A DNA stretch of 64,000 nucleotides, from the NCBI GenBank assembly GCA_017419405.1, contig JAFOLH010000001.1:496001-560000 (forward strand), in the 5' to 3' direction. Below, piece after piece: positions 16,451-24,948 of this stretch. The DNA comes from Renibacterium sp. Lineage in GTDB: Bacteria > Actinomycetota > Actinomycetes > Actinomycetales > Micrococcaceae. The notes beneath the pieces were generated by a model, which was given only the letters and a program-made list of their open reading frames with translations, made no database searches and had not been told where the DNA came from. A program made the translations under genes and the position numbers. Within the stretch, counting starts at the first letter, position 1, and every line of letters begins with the position of its first letter.

Positions 16451-17233
16451 ATGGGTGATGTTCTCGAATTGGCTTCCGTGCGCGTTGTGCGCGGCACAAC
16501 GACTTTGCTGGACGATGTTTCGTGGACCGTCAAGGAGGGCGAACGCTGGGTGGTGCTCGGCCCGAACGGCGCCGGAAAGACCACTCTGCTGCAGATCGCC
16601 GGGGCCCGGATGCATCCGACGTCGGGCATGGTCGGGATCTTGGACGAGATCTTGGGTGCGGTCGATGTCTTCGAACTGCGGCCCCGGATCGGACTGGCCT
16701 CGGCGGCCCTGGCGAAGCAGATCCCGGAACACGAAAAAGTGCTCAACGTGGTGGTGACCGCGGCTTACGGAGTCACCGGCCGCTGGCGGGAGAGCTACGA
16801 CCGCGACGACGAACGCCGGGCCTTCGCACTGTTGGATGCCTGGGGCATGTCCACGTTCCTGAACCGTCCGTTCTCCTCGCTGAGCGAGGGCGAACGCAAG
16901 CGCGTGCAGATCGCCCGGGCGCTGATGACCGATCCCGAATTCCTGTTGCTGGACGAACCCGCAGCCGGCCTGGACCTGGCCGGCCGGGAAGACCTGGTGC
17001 AGCGGCTGACCGCACTGGCCCAGGATCCGGCGGCACCCGCGATCGTGCTGGTCACGCATCACCTCGAAGAAGTCCCACCGGGGTTCACGCACGCAATGCT
17101 GCTGCGCGACGGCGCGGTGGTGGCACAGGGCGAGATCGCCGAGGTGCTGACCGAGGAGCACCTTTCCACGACCTTCGGCATCGCGCTGGAGATCACCGAA
17201 CACAACGGGCGCTTCAGCGCCATGGCACGCTAG
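16451..17233 (+). CDS. Stand-alone ABC transporter ATP-binding protein (Rv3041c-like)
   Basis: 260 residues from ATG 16451; an in-frame ATG at 16439 would add four. No ribosome-binding site precedes either, and a TAATGT at 16438-16443 could be a -10 box of a leaderless message. Walker A GPNGAGKTTLL is near residue 38, signature SLSEGERKRVQIARAL near 143, Walker B LLLDEPAAGLDLAGRE near 163, and the switch His is in VTHHLEE. No permease or binding protein is adjacent; the next gene is a TSUP transporter, which does not use ATPases. The partner and substrate are unknown. Confidence 0.82.
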   Translation: MGDVLELASVRVVRGTTTLLDDVSWTVKEGERWVVLGPNGAGKTTLLQIAGARMHPTSGMVGILDEILGAVDVFELRPRIGLASAALAKQIPEHEKVLNVVVTAAYGVTGRWRESYDRDDERRAFALLDAWGMSTFLNRPFSSLSEGERKRVQIARALMTDPEFLLLDEPAAGLDLAGREDLVQRLTALAQDPAAPAIVLVTHHLEEVPPGFTHAMLLRDGAVVAQGEIAEVLTEEHLSTTFGIALEITEHNGRFSAMAR

Positions 17234-17240
17234 GACCGAA

Positions 17241-18032
17241 ATGCTCGATCTGACCTGGTGGAGCGGTGTGCTCATCGCGATCGCCGGCCTCTGGGCCGGC
17301 ACGGTCAACACCGTGGTCGGTTCCGGGACCCTGGTGACCTTCCCGGTGCTGGTCGCCCTGGGCACGATTCCGGTGACCGCTTCGATTTCCAACGCGATGG
17401 GTCTGGTGGCGGGCAACGCCTCCGGAGCCTGGGGTTACCGCAAGGAACTCAAAGGCCTCGGCGGCCAGGTGCTGAGACTGCTCCCGGCTTCGGTTCTGGG
17501 CGGCGTCGTCGGCGCTTGGCTGCTGCTGCATCTGCCAGCCACGGTGTTCGGCATTGTGGCGCCGATTTTGATCGTGGTCGCGTTGGTCATGGTGATTTTC
17601 CAGCCGAAACTGCAGCGTTGGGTGGCCGGGCGGCGCCGGGACGGCGGAACCGGCCCCAGCCATTCGGTGCTGCTGACCGTGCTGATTTTCCTGACCGGTG
17701 TCTACGGCGGCTATTTCGTCGCGGCCCAGGGAATTCTGCTGGTCGGGATTTTCGGCATTCTGCTCAGCGGAACCATGCAGGCGGCCAATGCGATGAAAAA
17801 CGTCTTGGTGCTCGCGGTCAACGTGGTGGCGGCGTTGTCCTATCTGCTCTTCGCCTTCGACCGGATCGATTGGCCGGTGGTTGCGGTGATCGCGGTGTCG
17901 TCGTTGATCGGCGGCTACATCGGATCGAAGATCGGCCGCCGGCTCAAGCCGGTGGTGCTGCGCAGCTTCATTGTGCTGCTGGGCTTGGTGGCCTTGTACT
18001 TCATGCTCGGCAAACTGTTCGGCTGGGCGTGA
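17241..18032 (+). CDS. TSUP (TauE/SafE) family membrane transporter
   Basis: 263 residues with about eight helices in two related halves. The first half has WAGTVNTVVGSGTLVTFPVLVALG (about 13-36), the usual GxxNTxxGxGxxxxxP motif. The second half has GVYGGYFVAAQGILLVGIFGI (about 153-173). The start is 7 bases after the ABC ATPase stop, and the end overlaps the RNA methylase by GTGA. The family exports or takes up sulfur-containing or other organic anions. The substrate cannot be told from this sequence. Confidence 0.85.
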   Translation: MLDLTWWSGVLIAIAGLWAGTVNTVVGSGTLVTFPVLVALGTIPVTASISNAMGLVAGNASGAWGYRKELKGLGGQVLRLLPASVLGGVVGAWLLLHLPATVFGIVAPILIVVALVMVIFQPKLQRWVAGRRRDGGTGPSHSVLLTVLIFLTGVYGGYFVAAQGILLVGIFGILLSGTMQAANAMKNVLVLAVNVVAALSYLLFAFDRIDWPVVAVIAVSSLIGGYIGSKIGRRLKPVVLRSFIVLLGLVALYFMLGKLFGWA

Positions 18033-18865
18033 TCATCCGGCTGGACTCGGCGGACGACGCGCGGGTCAAGGATTACGGCAAGCTCACCGACACCCAATTG
18101 CGGCGCAGCGTCGAGGCCGCGCAGGGGCTGTACATCGCGGAAAGCTCCAAGGTGCTCCGGCGGGCGCTGGCTGCCGGCCACCGGCCCAGATCCTTCTTCA
18201 TGGCGGAAAAATGGCTGGACAGCCTGGCCGATGTCTTCGCCGCCCACCCGGAGACGCCGGTGTATTGCGGCTCGGATGCGGTGCTCGAGGAAATCACCGG
18301 CTTCCACCTGCACCGGGGCGCGCTGGCCGCCATGGACCGGCCCGATCCGGTGGATTTCCGCAGCTTGCTGCCCGGTGCCCGGCGGCTCGCGGTCTTGGAA
18401 GACATCGTAGACCACACCAACCTGGGCGCGATTTTCCGCTCCGCGGCGGCGTTGGAGATCGATGCGGTGCTGATCAGCCCGCGCTGTGCCGACCCGTTGT
18501 ACCGGCGCAGCATCCGGGTCAGCATGGGCACTGTGTTCCAGGTTCCCTGGGCCAGGCTGCCGCAGTGGCCGGATGACCTCGCGGTGCTCCAGGAGGCCGG
18601 GTTCCGCACGGTGGCCTTGGCCTTGGCCGACGAGGCACTCAGCCTGGACCAGCTGGCGGCGGACCCGCCGGAGCGGCTCGCCTTGATCCTGGGCACCGAG
18701 GGGGAGGGGCTCAGTGCGGCGACTCTGGCTGCAGCCGATGCTTCGGTGATGATCCCGATGAGCGGCGGAGTCGACTCGCTCAATGTCGCGGCAGCGTCCG
18801 CGGTGGCATTCTGGGCGGTGCGCGCAAACCACTCAGTCGCTGCACAGCGGTCCGCGATAGTCTGA
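18029..18865 (+). CDS. SpoU-family (SPOUT) RNA 2'-O-methyltransferase
   Basis: GTG 18029 overlaps the TSUP stop by 4 bases; 278 residues. An N-terminal substrate-binding domain (about 1-100) includes RVKDYGKLTDTQLRR. The SPOUT domain shows motif 1 DIVDHTNLGAIFRSAAAL near residue 130, motif 2 LILGTEGEGLS near 225 and motif 3 IPMSGGVDSLNVAAASA near 250. These form the knotted SAM site that methylates a ribose in tRNA or rRNA. The exact nucleotide is not deducible. Four bases separate it from the peroxiredoxin gene. Confidence 0.87.
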   Translation: MIIRLDSADDARVKDYGKLTDTQLRRSVEAAQGLYIAESSKVLRRALAAGHRPRSFFMAEKWLDSLADVFAAHPETPVYCGSDAVLEEITGFHLHRGALAAMDRPDPVDFRSLLPGARRLAVLEDIVDHTNLGAIFRSAAALEIDAVLISPRCADPLYRRSIRVSMGTVFQVPWARLPQWPDDLAVLQEAGFRTVALALADEALSLDQLAADPPERLALILGTEGEGLSAATLAAADASVMIPMSGGVDSLNVAAASAVAFWAVRANHSVAAQRSAIV

Positions 18866-18869
18866 GGCC

Positions 18870-19331
18870 ATGCGCAAAGGTGACGTAGTCGAAGATTTCG
18901 AGTTGCCCGACCAAACGGGCACGCCACGCCGGCTGAGCACGCTGCTCGAGAACGGGCCGGTGGTGCTGTTTTTCTACCCGCTCGCGATGAGCGGCGGCTG
19001 CACCAAAGAAGTCTGCCATTTCCGCGATGTGGACGCCGAATTCAAAGCGCTCGGCGCACAACAAGTGGGGATCAGCCGGGACAGCGTGGAACGGCAGGCC
19101 GAATTCGCCAAACGCACCGGGATCGACTACCCGCTGCTGTCCGATCTCGACGGCGAGGTCGCCGAGGCCTTCGGCGTGAAGCGCCGGCTGCTGGCCAAAG
19201 CCCTGCCGGTCAAACGGGCGACCTTCGTGATCGACACCGATTTCCGGATCGTGGAGTCCGTGTCCAGCGAAACTGACATGGACGGGCACGCGGACCAGGC
19301 GCTGGCCGCGCTCAAGGCCCGGCAAAGCTGA
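18870..19331 (+). CDS. bcp: Bcp/PrxQ-type thioredoxin-dependent peroxiredoxin
   Basis: 153 residues. The peroxidatic Cys is in GGCTKEVCHF near residue 45, with a resolving Cys five residues later, the pattern of atypical two-Cys BCP enzymes. The supporting Arg and the hydrophobic end (FVIDTDFRIVESV) are typical. It reduces hydroperoxides using thioredoxin. It is the last gene of a run with the methylase and TSUP gene. Confidence 0.87.
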   Translation: MRKGDVVEDFELPDQTGTPRRLSTLLENGPVVLFFYPLAMSGGCTKEVCHFRDVDAEFKALGAQQVGISRDSVERQAEFAKRTGIDYPLLSDLDGEVAEAFGVKRRLLAKALPVKRATFVIDTDFRIVESVSSETDMDGHADQALAALKARQS

Positions 19332-19491
19332 TCCGCGGGCGGATTCCGCTTTCCGGCCGGCCCAGGGTAAGATTGAGTGTTGCGCTGTGCGTCCTCGATG
19401 ATTCAACGAACTCCGAGGCGTGGCGGCCACTCATATCCGTGAAGTACCGGGGCTGGCAAAATCCAGGCCCACCCGAGAAAAAGGCACAAAC

Positions 19492-19749
19492 GTGAAAAGC
19501 GATATCCACCCGAAATACGAAGCAGTCGTCTTCAACGACCTGGCTTCCGGCACCAAATTCCTGACCCGGTCCACCGTTTCTTCGGACAAGACCATCGAAT
19601 GGGAAGACGGCAAGACCTACCCGGTCATCGACGTCGAAATCTCCTCCGAGAGCCACCCGTTCTACACCGGCAAGCAGCGCATCATGGACAGCGCCGGCCG
19701 GGTGGAGCGCTTCAACGCACGCTTCAAGGGCTTCGGCGGCAAGAAGTAA
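19492..19749 (+). CDS. rpmE2: 50S ribosomal protein L31 type B
   Basis: GTG 19492 follows AAAAAGGCAC and gives 85 residues starting [16 protein letters not shown]. It has HPFYTGKQR and ends [12 protein letters not shown], typical of type B L31. It contains no cysteines, so it is the zinc-independent paralogue that replaces zinc-binding L31 in poor-zinc conditions. A -10-like TAAGAT at 19368-19373 would give a leader near 115 bases. I did not see a clear Zur box. A strong terminator follows at 19769. Confidence 0.93.
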   Translation: MKSDIHPKYEAVVFNDLASGTKFLTRSTVSSDKTIEWEDGKTYPVIDVEISSESHPFYTGKQRIMDSAGRVERFNARFKGFGGKK

Positions 19750-19768
19750 GCCACGCCGAATCCGCACG

Positions 19769-19813
19769 AAGCGGGCCGGAACACCCAAAGGTGTTCCGGC
19801 CCGCTTTTTGTTT
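19769..19813 (+). terminator. rpmE2: Rho-independent terminator of rpmE2
   Basis: Perfect 17-base arms (19769-19785 and 19790-19806) around the loop CAAA, followed by a T-rich run (CTTTTTGTTT). It begins 20 bases after the rpmE2 stop. The hydrolase on the other strand ends just beyond it. Confidence 0.93.
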
Positions 19814-19832
19814 GCCTCGAAGCTGCTCCGAT

Positions 19833-20510
19833 TCAGGCCGCTGCGGCCAGAATCACCTTCACCACTTCCTCCGGGTGCGACAGCATCACCGAGTGGCTCG
19901 CCCCATCCACCACCGTGGTCTGCGCGCCCATCCGCTCGGCGCAGCCGGCTTCGAGTTTCGGATTGATGATCTGATCGTTGCCGGCCACGACGTACCAGGT
20001 GGGCACGTCTTTCCAAGCGGGCGCACCGCTGGGCCAGCCGAACCGGGCAGCGTCGCTGGGGCCCTGCGTGGCGGCATTGATCCGGGCCTGTTCCTCGGGC
20101 AGGTCCGGCGCGAAATACTTCACGTAATCGTCCTGGCTCAGCGTGACCCGGCCTTGCGGATCCAGGATGAACGCCTCGCCGGAGGGCAGCCCGCCGTACT
20201 GCTCGGTGAGACCACCGGCGGTCTCGCCTTCGTCCGGGCCGAACGCCGCGACGTAGACCAGCGACTTCACGTTCGGCGCGCCCTTGGCCGCGTTGCTGAT
20301 CACGACGCCGCCGAAGGAGTGTCCGACGACGACAGTCTCGCCGTCGAGCGTGTCCAGCAGTTCCCGGACCTTCTGCACGTCATCCGGGATCGAGCTCAAC
20401 GGCTGCTGGGCGGCAACCACATGGTGTCCAGCGGCCTGCAGTGCCGGAATGACCGCCGACCACGAGGATCCGTCCGCGATCGCGCCGTGGACTAAAAGGA
20501 TATTTGCCAT
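19833..20510 (-). CDS. Alpha/beta-fold hydrolase (small esterase type)
   Basis: 225 residues without a signal peptide. The start NILLVHGAIADGSSW is the HG oxyanion strand, VVVGHSFGGVV near residue 63 is the nucleophile elbow, and a C-terminal GASHSVMLSHPEEV near residue 207 supplies His. This short all-cytoplasmic form resembles plant salicylate esterases and their bacterial counterparts. The upstream sequence has GGAGAACAAC before ATG 20510. It is a single gene with no informative neighbours, so the substrate is unknown. Confidence 0.8.
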   Translation of the reverse strand: MANILLVHGAIADGSSWSAVIPALQAAGHHVVAAQQPLSSIPDDVQKVRELLDTLDGETVVVGHSFGGVVISNAAKGAPNVKSLVYVAAFGPDEGETAGGLTEQYGGLPSGEAFILDPQGRVTLSQDDYVKYFAPDLPEEQARINAATQGPSDAARFGWPSGAPAWKDVPTWYVVAGNDQIINPKLEAGCAERMGAQTTVVDGASHSVMLSHPEEVVKVILAAAA

Positions 20511-20633
20511 TGTTGTTCTCCTCGGTTGGGTTGAAACACAACGGACGAGGCTCCTACGACCTCCCCCATACGGTTCAAGCTACGGGGGAGCCCTAAACTG
20601 GTCAAGGGATTTGCTCTGCGGGAAAGGTGTCAA

Positions 20634-21701
20634 TTGGCTGAGAAAAACGTCTTCCACGGCGAATACAAAGTGCCCGGGGGCAAACTGGTGGTGGCCGATC
20701 TGGAGGTCGCCGACGGGGTGCTGCAGCGCGTGTCGATCAACGGCGATTTCTTCCTGGAACCGGACGAGGCGTTGACCGAGATCAATGCCGCTTTGACCGG
20801 CCTTCCGGTGGCGACGCCCGCGCGGGAGTTGGCTGCCGCCATCGTACGCGGAGTACGTCCGGAGGCGGTGCTCTTCGGCTTTTCCGCCGAGGCCGTGGCG
20901 ATCGCCGTGCGCCGGGCGCTGAAGTTGGCGACGAGCTGGACCGACCACGAGTTCGAAATCATTCCGCCGACACCGCTCGACACCTACCAGCACGTCGCGA
21001 TGGACGAGGTGCTGACCCGCCAAGTCGGTGCCGGAACGCGCAAACCGACGCTGCGGTTCTGGGAATGGGAAGCACCCTCGGTGGTGATCGGCAGCTTCCA
21101 ATCGGTGCGCAACGAGGTCGACGCCGCCGGCGTGGCACGCTACGGGGTCACCGTGGTGCGGCGGATCAGCGGCGGCGGCGCGATGTTCATGGAACCCGGC
21201 AACGCGATCACCTACTCGTTGTACGTGCCGCAGAGCCTGGTCGACGGTTTGAGCTTTGCCGACTCCTATCCGTTCTTGGACGCCTGGGTGATGGCGAGTC
21301 TGCAGAAGCTCGGCATTTCGGCGCACTACGTCCCGTTGAACGACATCGCCACCGAGCAGGGCAAGATCGGTGGCGCGGCGCAGAAGCGGCTCAGCAACGG
21401 AGGGCTGCTGCACCACGTGACCATGTCCTACGACATCGATGCGGACAAGATGACGCAGGTGCTGCGGATCGGCCGGGAGAAACTCTCGGACAAAGGCATC
21501 GGTTCGGCGAAGAAGCGGGTCGACCCGTTGCGCCGGCAGACCGGCTTGGCCCGCGAAGCGATCATCGAGACCATGATGGAGACCTTCGAGGAACTCCATT
21601 CCGCAGAACGGGTCCCGCTCAGCGAAGCCGATCTGGCCGCCGCCGACGATTTGGTGACCGCGAAATTCCACACCGACGGCTGGACCAACCGGGTTCCCTG
21701 A
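20634..21701 (+). CDS. lplA: Lipoate-protein ligase A with N-terminal accessory domain
   Basis: TTG 20634 after GGGAAAGG gives 355 residues. About 90 residues at the N-terminus (FHGEYKVPGGKLVVADLEV) resemble the lipoate ligase accessory domain that usually sits at the C-terminus or in a separate LplB subunit. The ligase domain follows, with RRISGGGAMFMEPGN near residue 180 for the lipoyl-AMP site and the catalytic Lys in QGKIGGAAQKR near 243. It attaches lipoate or octanoate to E2 and GcvH proteins. It is a single gene; a perfect 24-base inverted repeat follows its stop. Confidence 0.82.
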   Translation: MAEKNVFHGEYKVPGGKLVVADLEVADGVLQRVSINGDFFLEPDEALTEINAALTGLPVATPARELAAAIVRGVRPEAVLFGFSAEAVAIAVRRALKLATSWTDHEFEIIPPTPLDTYQHVAMDEVLTRQVGAGTRKPTLRFWEWEAPSVVIGSFQSVRNEVDAAGVARYGVTVVRRISGGGAMFMEPGNAITYSLYVPQSLVDGLSFADSYPFLDAWVMASLQKLGISAHYVPLNDIATEQGKIGGAAQKRLSNGGLLHHVTMSYDIDADKMTQVLRIGREKLSDKGIGSAKKRVDPLRRQTGLAREAIIETMMETFEELHSAERVPLSEADLAAADDLVTAKFHTDGWTNRVP

Positions 21702-21756
21702 ACCGGATAGCGGGCTGGTCTAGCTGGCCAGCCCGGTCGGTTCGCTGGAACCGCCC

Positions 21757-21815
21757 ACTTGGGCGCAGTTGAGCCGGGTTGCGGCTGGCTGAACCCGGCT
21801 CAACTGCGCCCAAGT
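21757..21815. repeat. Perfect 24-base inverted repeat between convergent genes
   Basis: Arms at 21757-21780 and 21792-21815 are exact reverse complements with an 11-base spacer. It lies between the lipoate ligase (plus) and RidA (minus). No T tract follows on either side, so it is either a factor-assisted bidirectional terminator or a repetitive extragenic palindrome. A 12-base piece of one arm (AACCCGGCTCAA) recurs at 44506-44517 after kynureninase. Confidence 0.85.
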
Positions 21816-21845
21816 CAGTTGACCGCGAGGGCTGGCCGCAGAACA

Positions 21846-22238
21846 TTACCGGCCTACCGCGACCGCTTCGATCTCCACCAGCTGGCCCGGGTAGCCGAGG
21901 ACCGCCACGCCGAGCAAGGTGCTCGGCGCATCGTGGGCGCCCATCGCGGCACGCACCGCGCGCCATGCGGACACCAGATCGTCCCGGTCGCTGCTGGCCA
22001 CGTAGACCGTGGTCTTGAGGATCGAGGACAATCCGGAGCCGGCATCCTGCAGCGCCACCTCGAGGTTCCGCAGGCAGAGTGCGGCCTGTTCAGCGAAGTC
22101 GAGAGCGGGCACTTCGCCGGCCTCGTCCAAGGGGCAGGCCCCGGCAGTGAAGACCAATCTCGGGGCCTCCGTCGATGCGGCGTAGGCGTACTGGGCGACG
22201 TCGGACAGGCTGGGGCTACGGTGCAGGACGGGATCCAC
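21846..22238 (-). CDS. RidA (YjgF/UK114) family protein
   Basis: 130 residues. The family fold is evident from VFTAGACPLDE near residue 29, the CLRNLEVALQDAGSGLSSILKTTVYVA helix-strand segment, and the end VEIEAVAVGR. RidA proteins hydrolyse reactive enamine and imine intermediates. The usual substrate-binding Arg (R105 in RidA) is not at the expected place in LLGVAVLGYPGQLVEIEA, so this may be a non-RidA subgroup member with another role. Confidence 0.82.
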   Translation of the reverse strand: MDPVLHRSPSLSDVAQYAYAASTEAPRLVFTAGACPLDEAGEVPALDFAEQAALCLRNLEVALQDAGSGLSSILKTTVYVASSDRDDLVSAWRAVRAAMGAHDAPSTLLGVAVLGYPGQLVEIEAVAVGR

Positions 22239-22284
22239 GCGGATCAGAATACCAGCGCACCGGAGGTCCGTGCACGGTCGGGAA

Positions 22285-24894
22285 TCAGGCCAGCTGCGCC
22301 CGCAACGACCGTTGCAGTTGGTCCAGGCACTCGATCACGATCCGGCGCAGTGCCTGGGGTGCTTCGGCCCGGTCCGCCAGCCAGTCGGTGGCCCGGCGCA
22401 CCACGTCGTGCTGCTCCAACGCCAAGCCGGGTTCGGCGTCCTGCTCCGGAAACAGCCCGCGGACGATGCGGCTGGAGATTTCGATGCTGCGGCTGGACCA
22501 GATTCCGTCGAGTACTTCGAAATAGCCGGCCCGGTAGGGTTCCAGAAGCGAGCCCGGGCCAGCCCGGAAGCCCTCGATGCTGGCACTGATTTCCGCATTC
22601 GAGAGCGAGTCGGATTCCACGACCTCGGACCAGACCGCAGCCTTCACCGGAGCCTCCGGACGGGCCGCGGCAGCACAACGGTAGCCGATCGCCGCGGTCG
22701 AACTCTTGTCGGTTGCCAGTTCGGCGGCCAGCTCCGGCAACGCGGCCGAACCATTGGCGGAAAGCGCCTGCAGGAGCCGCCAGCGGAGGTCGGAGTCCAC
22801 TGCCAGCCCGTCTGGGCCCTGGCCGGCCAGGGTGTCGCGGAGCAGTTGGTTCGCCGACGTCGAATCCCGGGCGAGCAGCGCCAGGCTGCGCATCCAAGCC
22901 AATTGGACTCCCGAGCCCGGAATCGCGGTGCGGGCCTGTGCCATGGAGGTCTGCAGCAAAGCTTCGAGCAGTTCCGGCCGCTGGTCGGCCGGGCTCAACC
23001 GTTGGACCGCGATCCGGGCATTGTCCAGGAGCGTGGCGAGGACCCCGTCCTTGGTGATCACGGAAGCGAAACGCCGGACCGCAACGACGAAGTCCGCGGC
23101 AGGCAGCACCGCATCCCGGGTCATATTCCACAGGGCGGACCAGCAGAGCGTGCTGGCCAAAGGATCGTCGAGCCGGTCCAGCGAACCCAGTACCGTGCGC
23201 AAGGATTCCGGGTCCAGCCGCACCTTGGCGTAGCTGAGGTCATCGTCGTTGAGCAGCAAAAGCTCCGCCTGCCGCTCGCCGGTCAATTCCGGGACCTCGG
23301 TCCATTCGCCGCTGACCTCGACCGGAACCGAGCGGGTCCGCAGCAAGGTGCCATCAGCGGTGCTGGAGTACAGGCCGATCCGCAAGGTGTGCGGCCGGTG
23401 CGCCGGCAGACCGGTGACCGGGTCCTGGGCCTGCTGCTGGATCCGGACCCGGCGATAGCGGCCGTCGGCGGACTCGATTTCCGCGCTGAGCGTGGAAATG
23501 CCCGCGGTCTGCAGCCAAGCTGCGGCCCAGGCGTCCATGTCCCGTCCCGCAGCCGCGGCGTCGTTCCGGGTGGCGCCGGCCAAAGCGGTCAGGAAGTCCT
23601 GCAGTGTGGTGTTTCCAAACGCATGGTCTTGGAAGTACTTCCGGGCCGCGCTGAAAAAGGCCTCCGGCCCGACGAAGGCCACCAGCTGTTTGAGCACGGA
23701 TGCGCCTTTGGCATAGGTGATGCCGTCGAAATTCTGCTTTGCGGCTTCCAGATCGACGATGTCGGCCACGATCGGATGGGTGCTGGGCAATTGGTCCTGG
23801 ACATAGGCCCAGCCTTTGCGCCGATTCGCGAAGTTGACCCAGGATTGGGCGCCCCAATCGGTGGTCTCGGCCACCGCAAGCGTGCCCATGTAGTCGGCGA
23901 AGGACTCCTTGAGCCACAAATCGTCCCACCAGCGCATGGTGACCAGATCGCCGAACCACATGTGGGCCATTTCGTGCAGCAGCGTGTTCGCCCGTTGTTC
24001 GTATTGCATCTCAGTGGCCCGCGAGGTGAAGACATAGCCGTCGCTGAAGGTGACCAGACCGGGATTCTCCATCGCGCCCAAGTTGTATTCCGGAACGAAA
24101 GCCTGGTCGTATTTCCCGAACGGGTAAGCGAAGTCGAAGAGCCCGTGGAAATAGTCCAAACCCCGTTTGGTGAGCTCGAAGACCTGCTCGGCGTCGAAGC
24201 TGGCCGCCATCGAGGCACGGCAGTACGCGGCCAGTGGGACTTCGACCACGCCGGACCAGTGCGACTCGAACCTGGCATACTCGCCGGCCAGGATGCAGGT
24301 GATGTAGCTCGAGATCGGTTCGGTGGCGGCAAACACCCAGCGGCTCAAGTCCGGTGCGCTGGCCAGCGGGCTGACGGCTTCCGCAGCACCGTTCGAGGCG
24401 ACCTGCCAGTGCGAAGGCGCGATTACTTCGATCCGGTAGCGCCCCTTCAAATCCGGTTGTTCGAAGTTCGCGAAGACCCGGCGTGCGTCGGCCGGCTCGT
24501 ACTGGGTGTAAAGGTAGATCTTTCCGTCTTCCGGATCCAGATAGCGGTGCAGTCCTTCACCGCTCCGGGAGTATTGCGCGGTAGCGGTGACCAGGACCTG
24601 GTTTTCGGCTTGCAGGTCCGGAAGCGCGATCCGGGCGCCCTGGTAATCGATCGGCAGTTCGCGCCCGTTGAGGTTGACCCGCTGCACCGAGCTGCCCACG
24701 AAGTCCAAGAAGCTGCTTTCGCCCGGGACCGCGCTGAAGGTGATGATGCTCTGCGTGGTGAAGCCGTCTGCTTCAGCGGAGACCGCGCTGCGCAGGTCGA
24801 CCGTGACGTGGTAGTCGTGCACCGAGATGATCCGGGCGCGTTCGGCGGCTTCGGCGCGGCTCAGGTTAAGGGCTTGGGAGTTGAAAACAGGCAC
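22285..24894 (-). CDS. pepN: Aminopeptidase N (M1 family)
   Basis: 869 residues, the normal length for actinobacterial PepN. The exopeptidase signature GAMEN is near residue 275. The zinc site HEMAHMWFGD is near 310, with the third ligand Glu 18 residues later in WLKESFADY. A catalytic Tyr region lies near 390 and the ERAP1-like C-terminal helical domain occupies about 520-869. No signal peptide, so cytoplasmic. It removes N-terminal residues from peptides. Upstream, YeiH is on the same strand, 55 bases away. Confidence 0.93.
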   Translation of the reverse strand: MPVFNSQALNLSRAEAAERARIISVHDYHVTVDLRSAVSAEADGFTTQSIITFSAVPGESSFLDFVGSSVQRVNLNGRELPIDYQGARIALPDLQAENQVLVTATAQYSRSGEGLHRYLDPEDGKIYLYTQYEPADARRVFANFEQPDLKGRYRIEVIAPSHWQVASNGAAEAVSPLASAPDLSRWVFAATEPISSYITCILAGEYARFESHWSGVVEVPLAAYCRASMAASFDAEQVFELTKRGLDYFHGLFDFAYPFGKYDQAFVPEYNLGAMENPGLVTFSDGYVFTSRATEMQYEQRANTLLHEMAHMWFGDLVTMRWWDDLWLKESFADYMGTLAVAETTDWGAQSWVNFANRRKGWAYVQDQLPSTHPIVADIVDLEAAKQNFDGITYAKGASVLKQLVAFVGPEAFFSAARKYFQDHAFGNTTLQDFLTALAGATRNDAAAAGRDMDAWAAAWLQTAGISTLSAEIESADGRYRRVRIQQQAQDPVTGLPAHRPHTLRIGLYSSTADGTLLRTRSVPVEVSGEWTEVPELTGERQAELLLLNDDDLSYAKVRLDPESLRTVLGSLDRLDDPLASTLCWSALWNMTRDAVLPAADFVVAVRRFASVITKDGVLATLLDNARIAVQRLSPADQRPELLEALLQTSMAQARTAIPGSGVQLAWMRSLALLARDSTSANQLLRDTLAGQGPDGLAVDSDLRWRLLQALSANGSAALPELAAELATDKSSTAAIGYRCAAAARPEAPVKAAVWSEVVESDSLSNAEISASIEGFRAGPGSLLEPYRAGYFEVLDGIWSSRSIEISSRIVRGLFPEQDAEPGLALEQHDVVRRATDWLADRAEAPQALRRIVIECLDQLQRSLRAQLA

Positions 24895-24948
24895 CAGGAC
24901 ATCTAATCATGAGCCGGGCGCAATCGGTGCCGGGCGCAGGCCATCCGG

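Noticed and set aside
19332..19491. Zur box upstream of the zinc-independent L31 gene
   Set aside because: I could not find a TGAWAATNATTWTCA-like palindrome in the leader.
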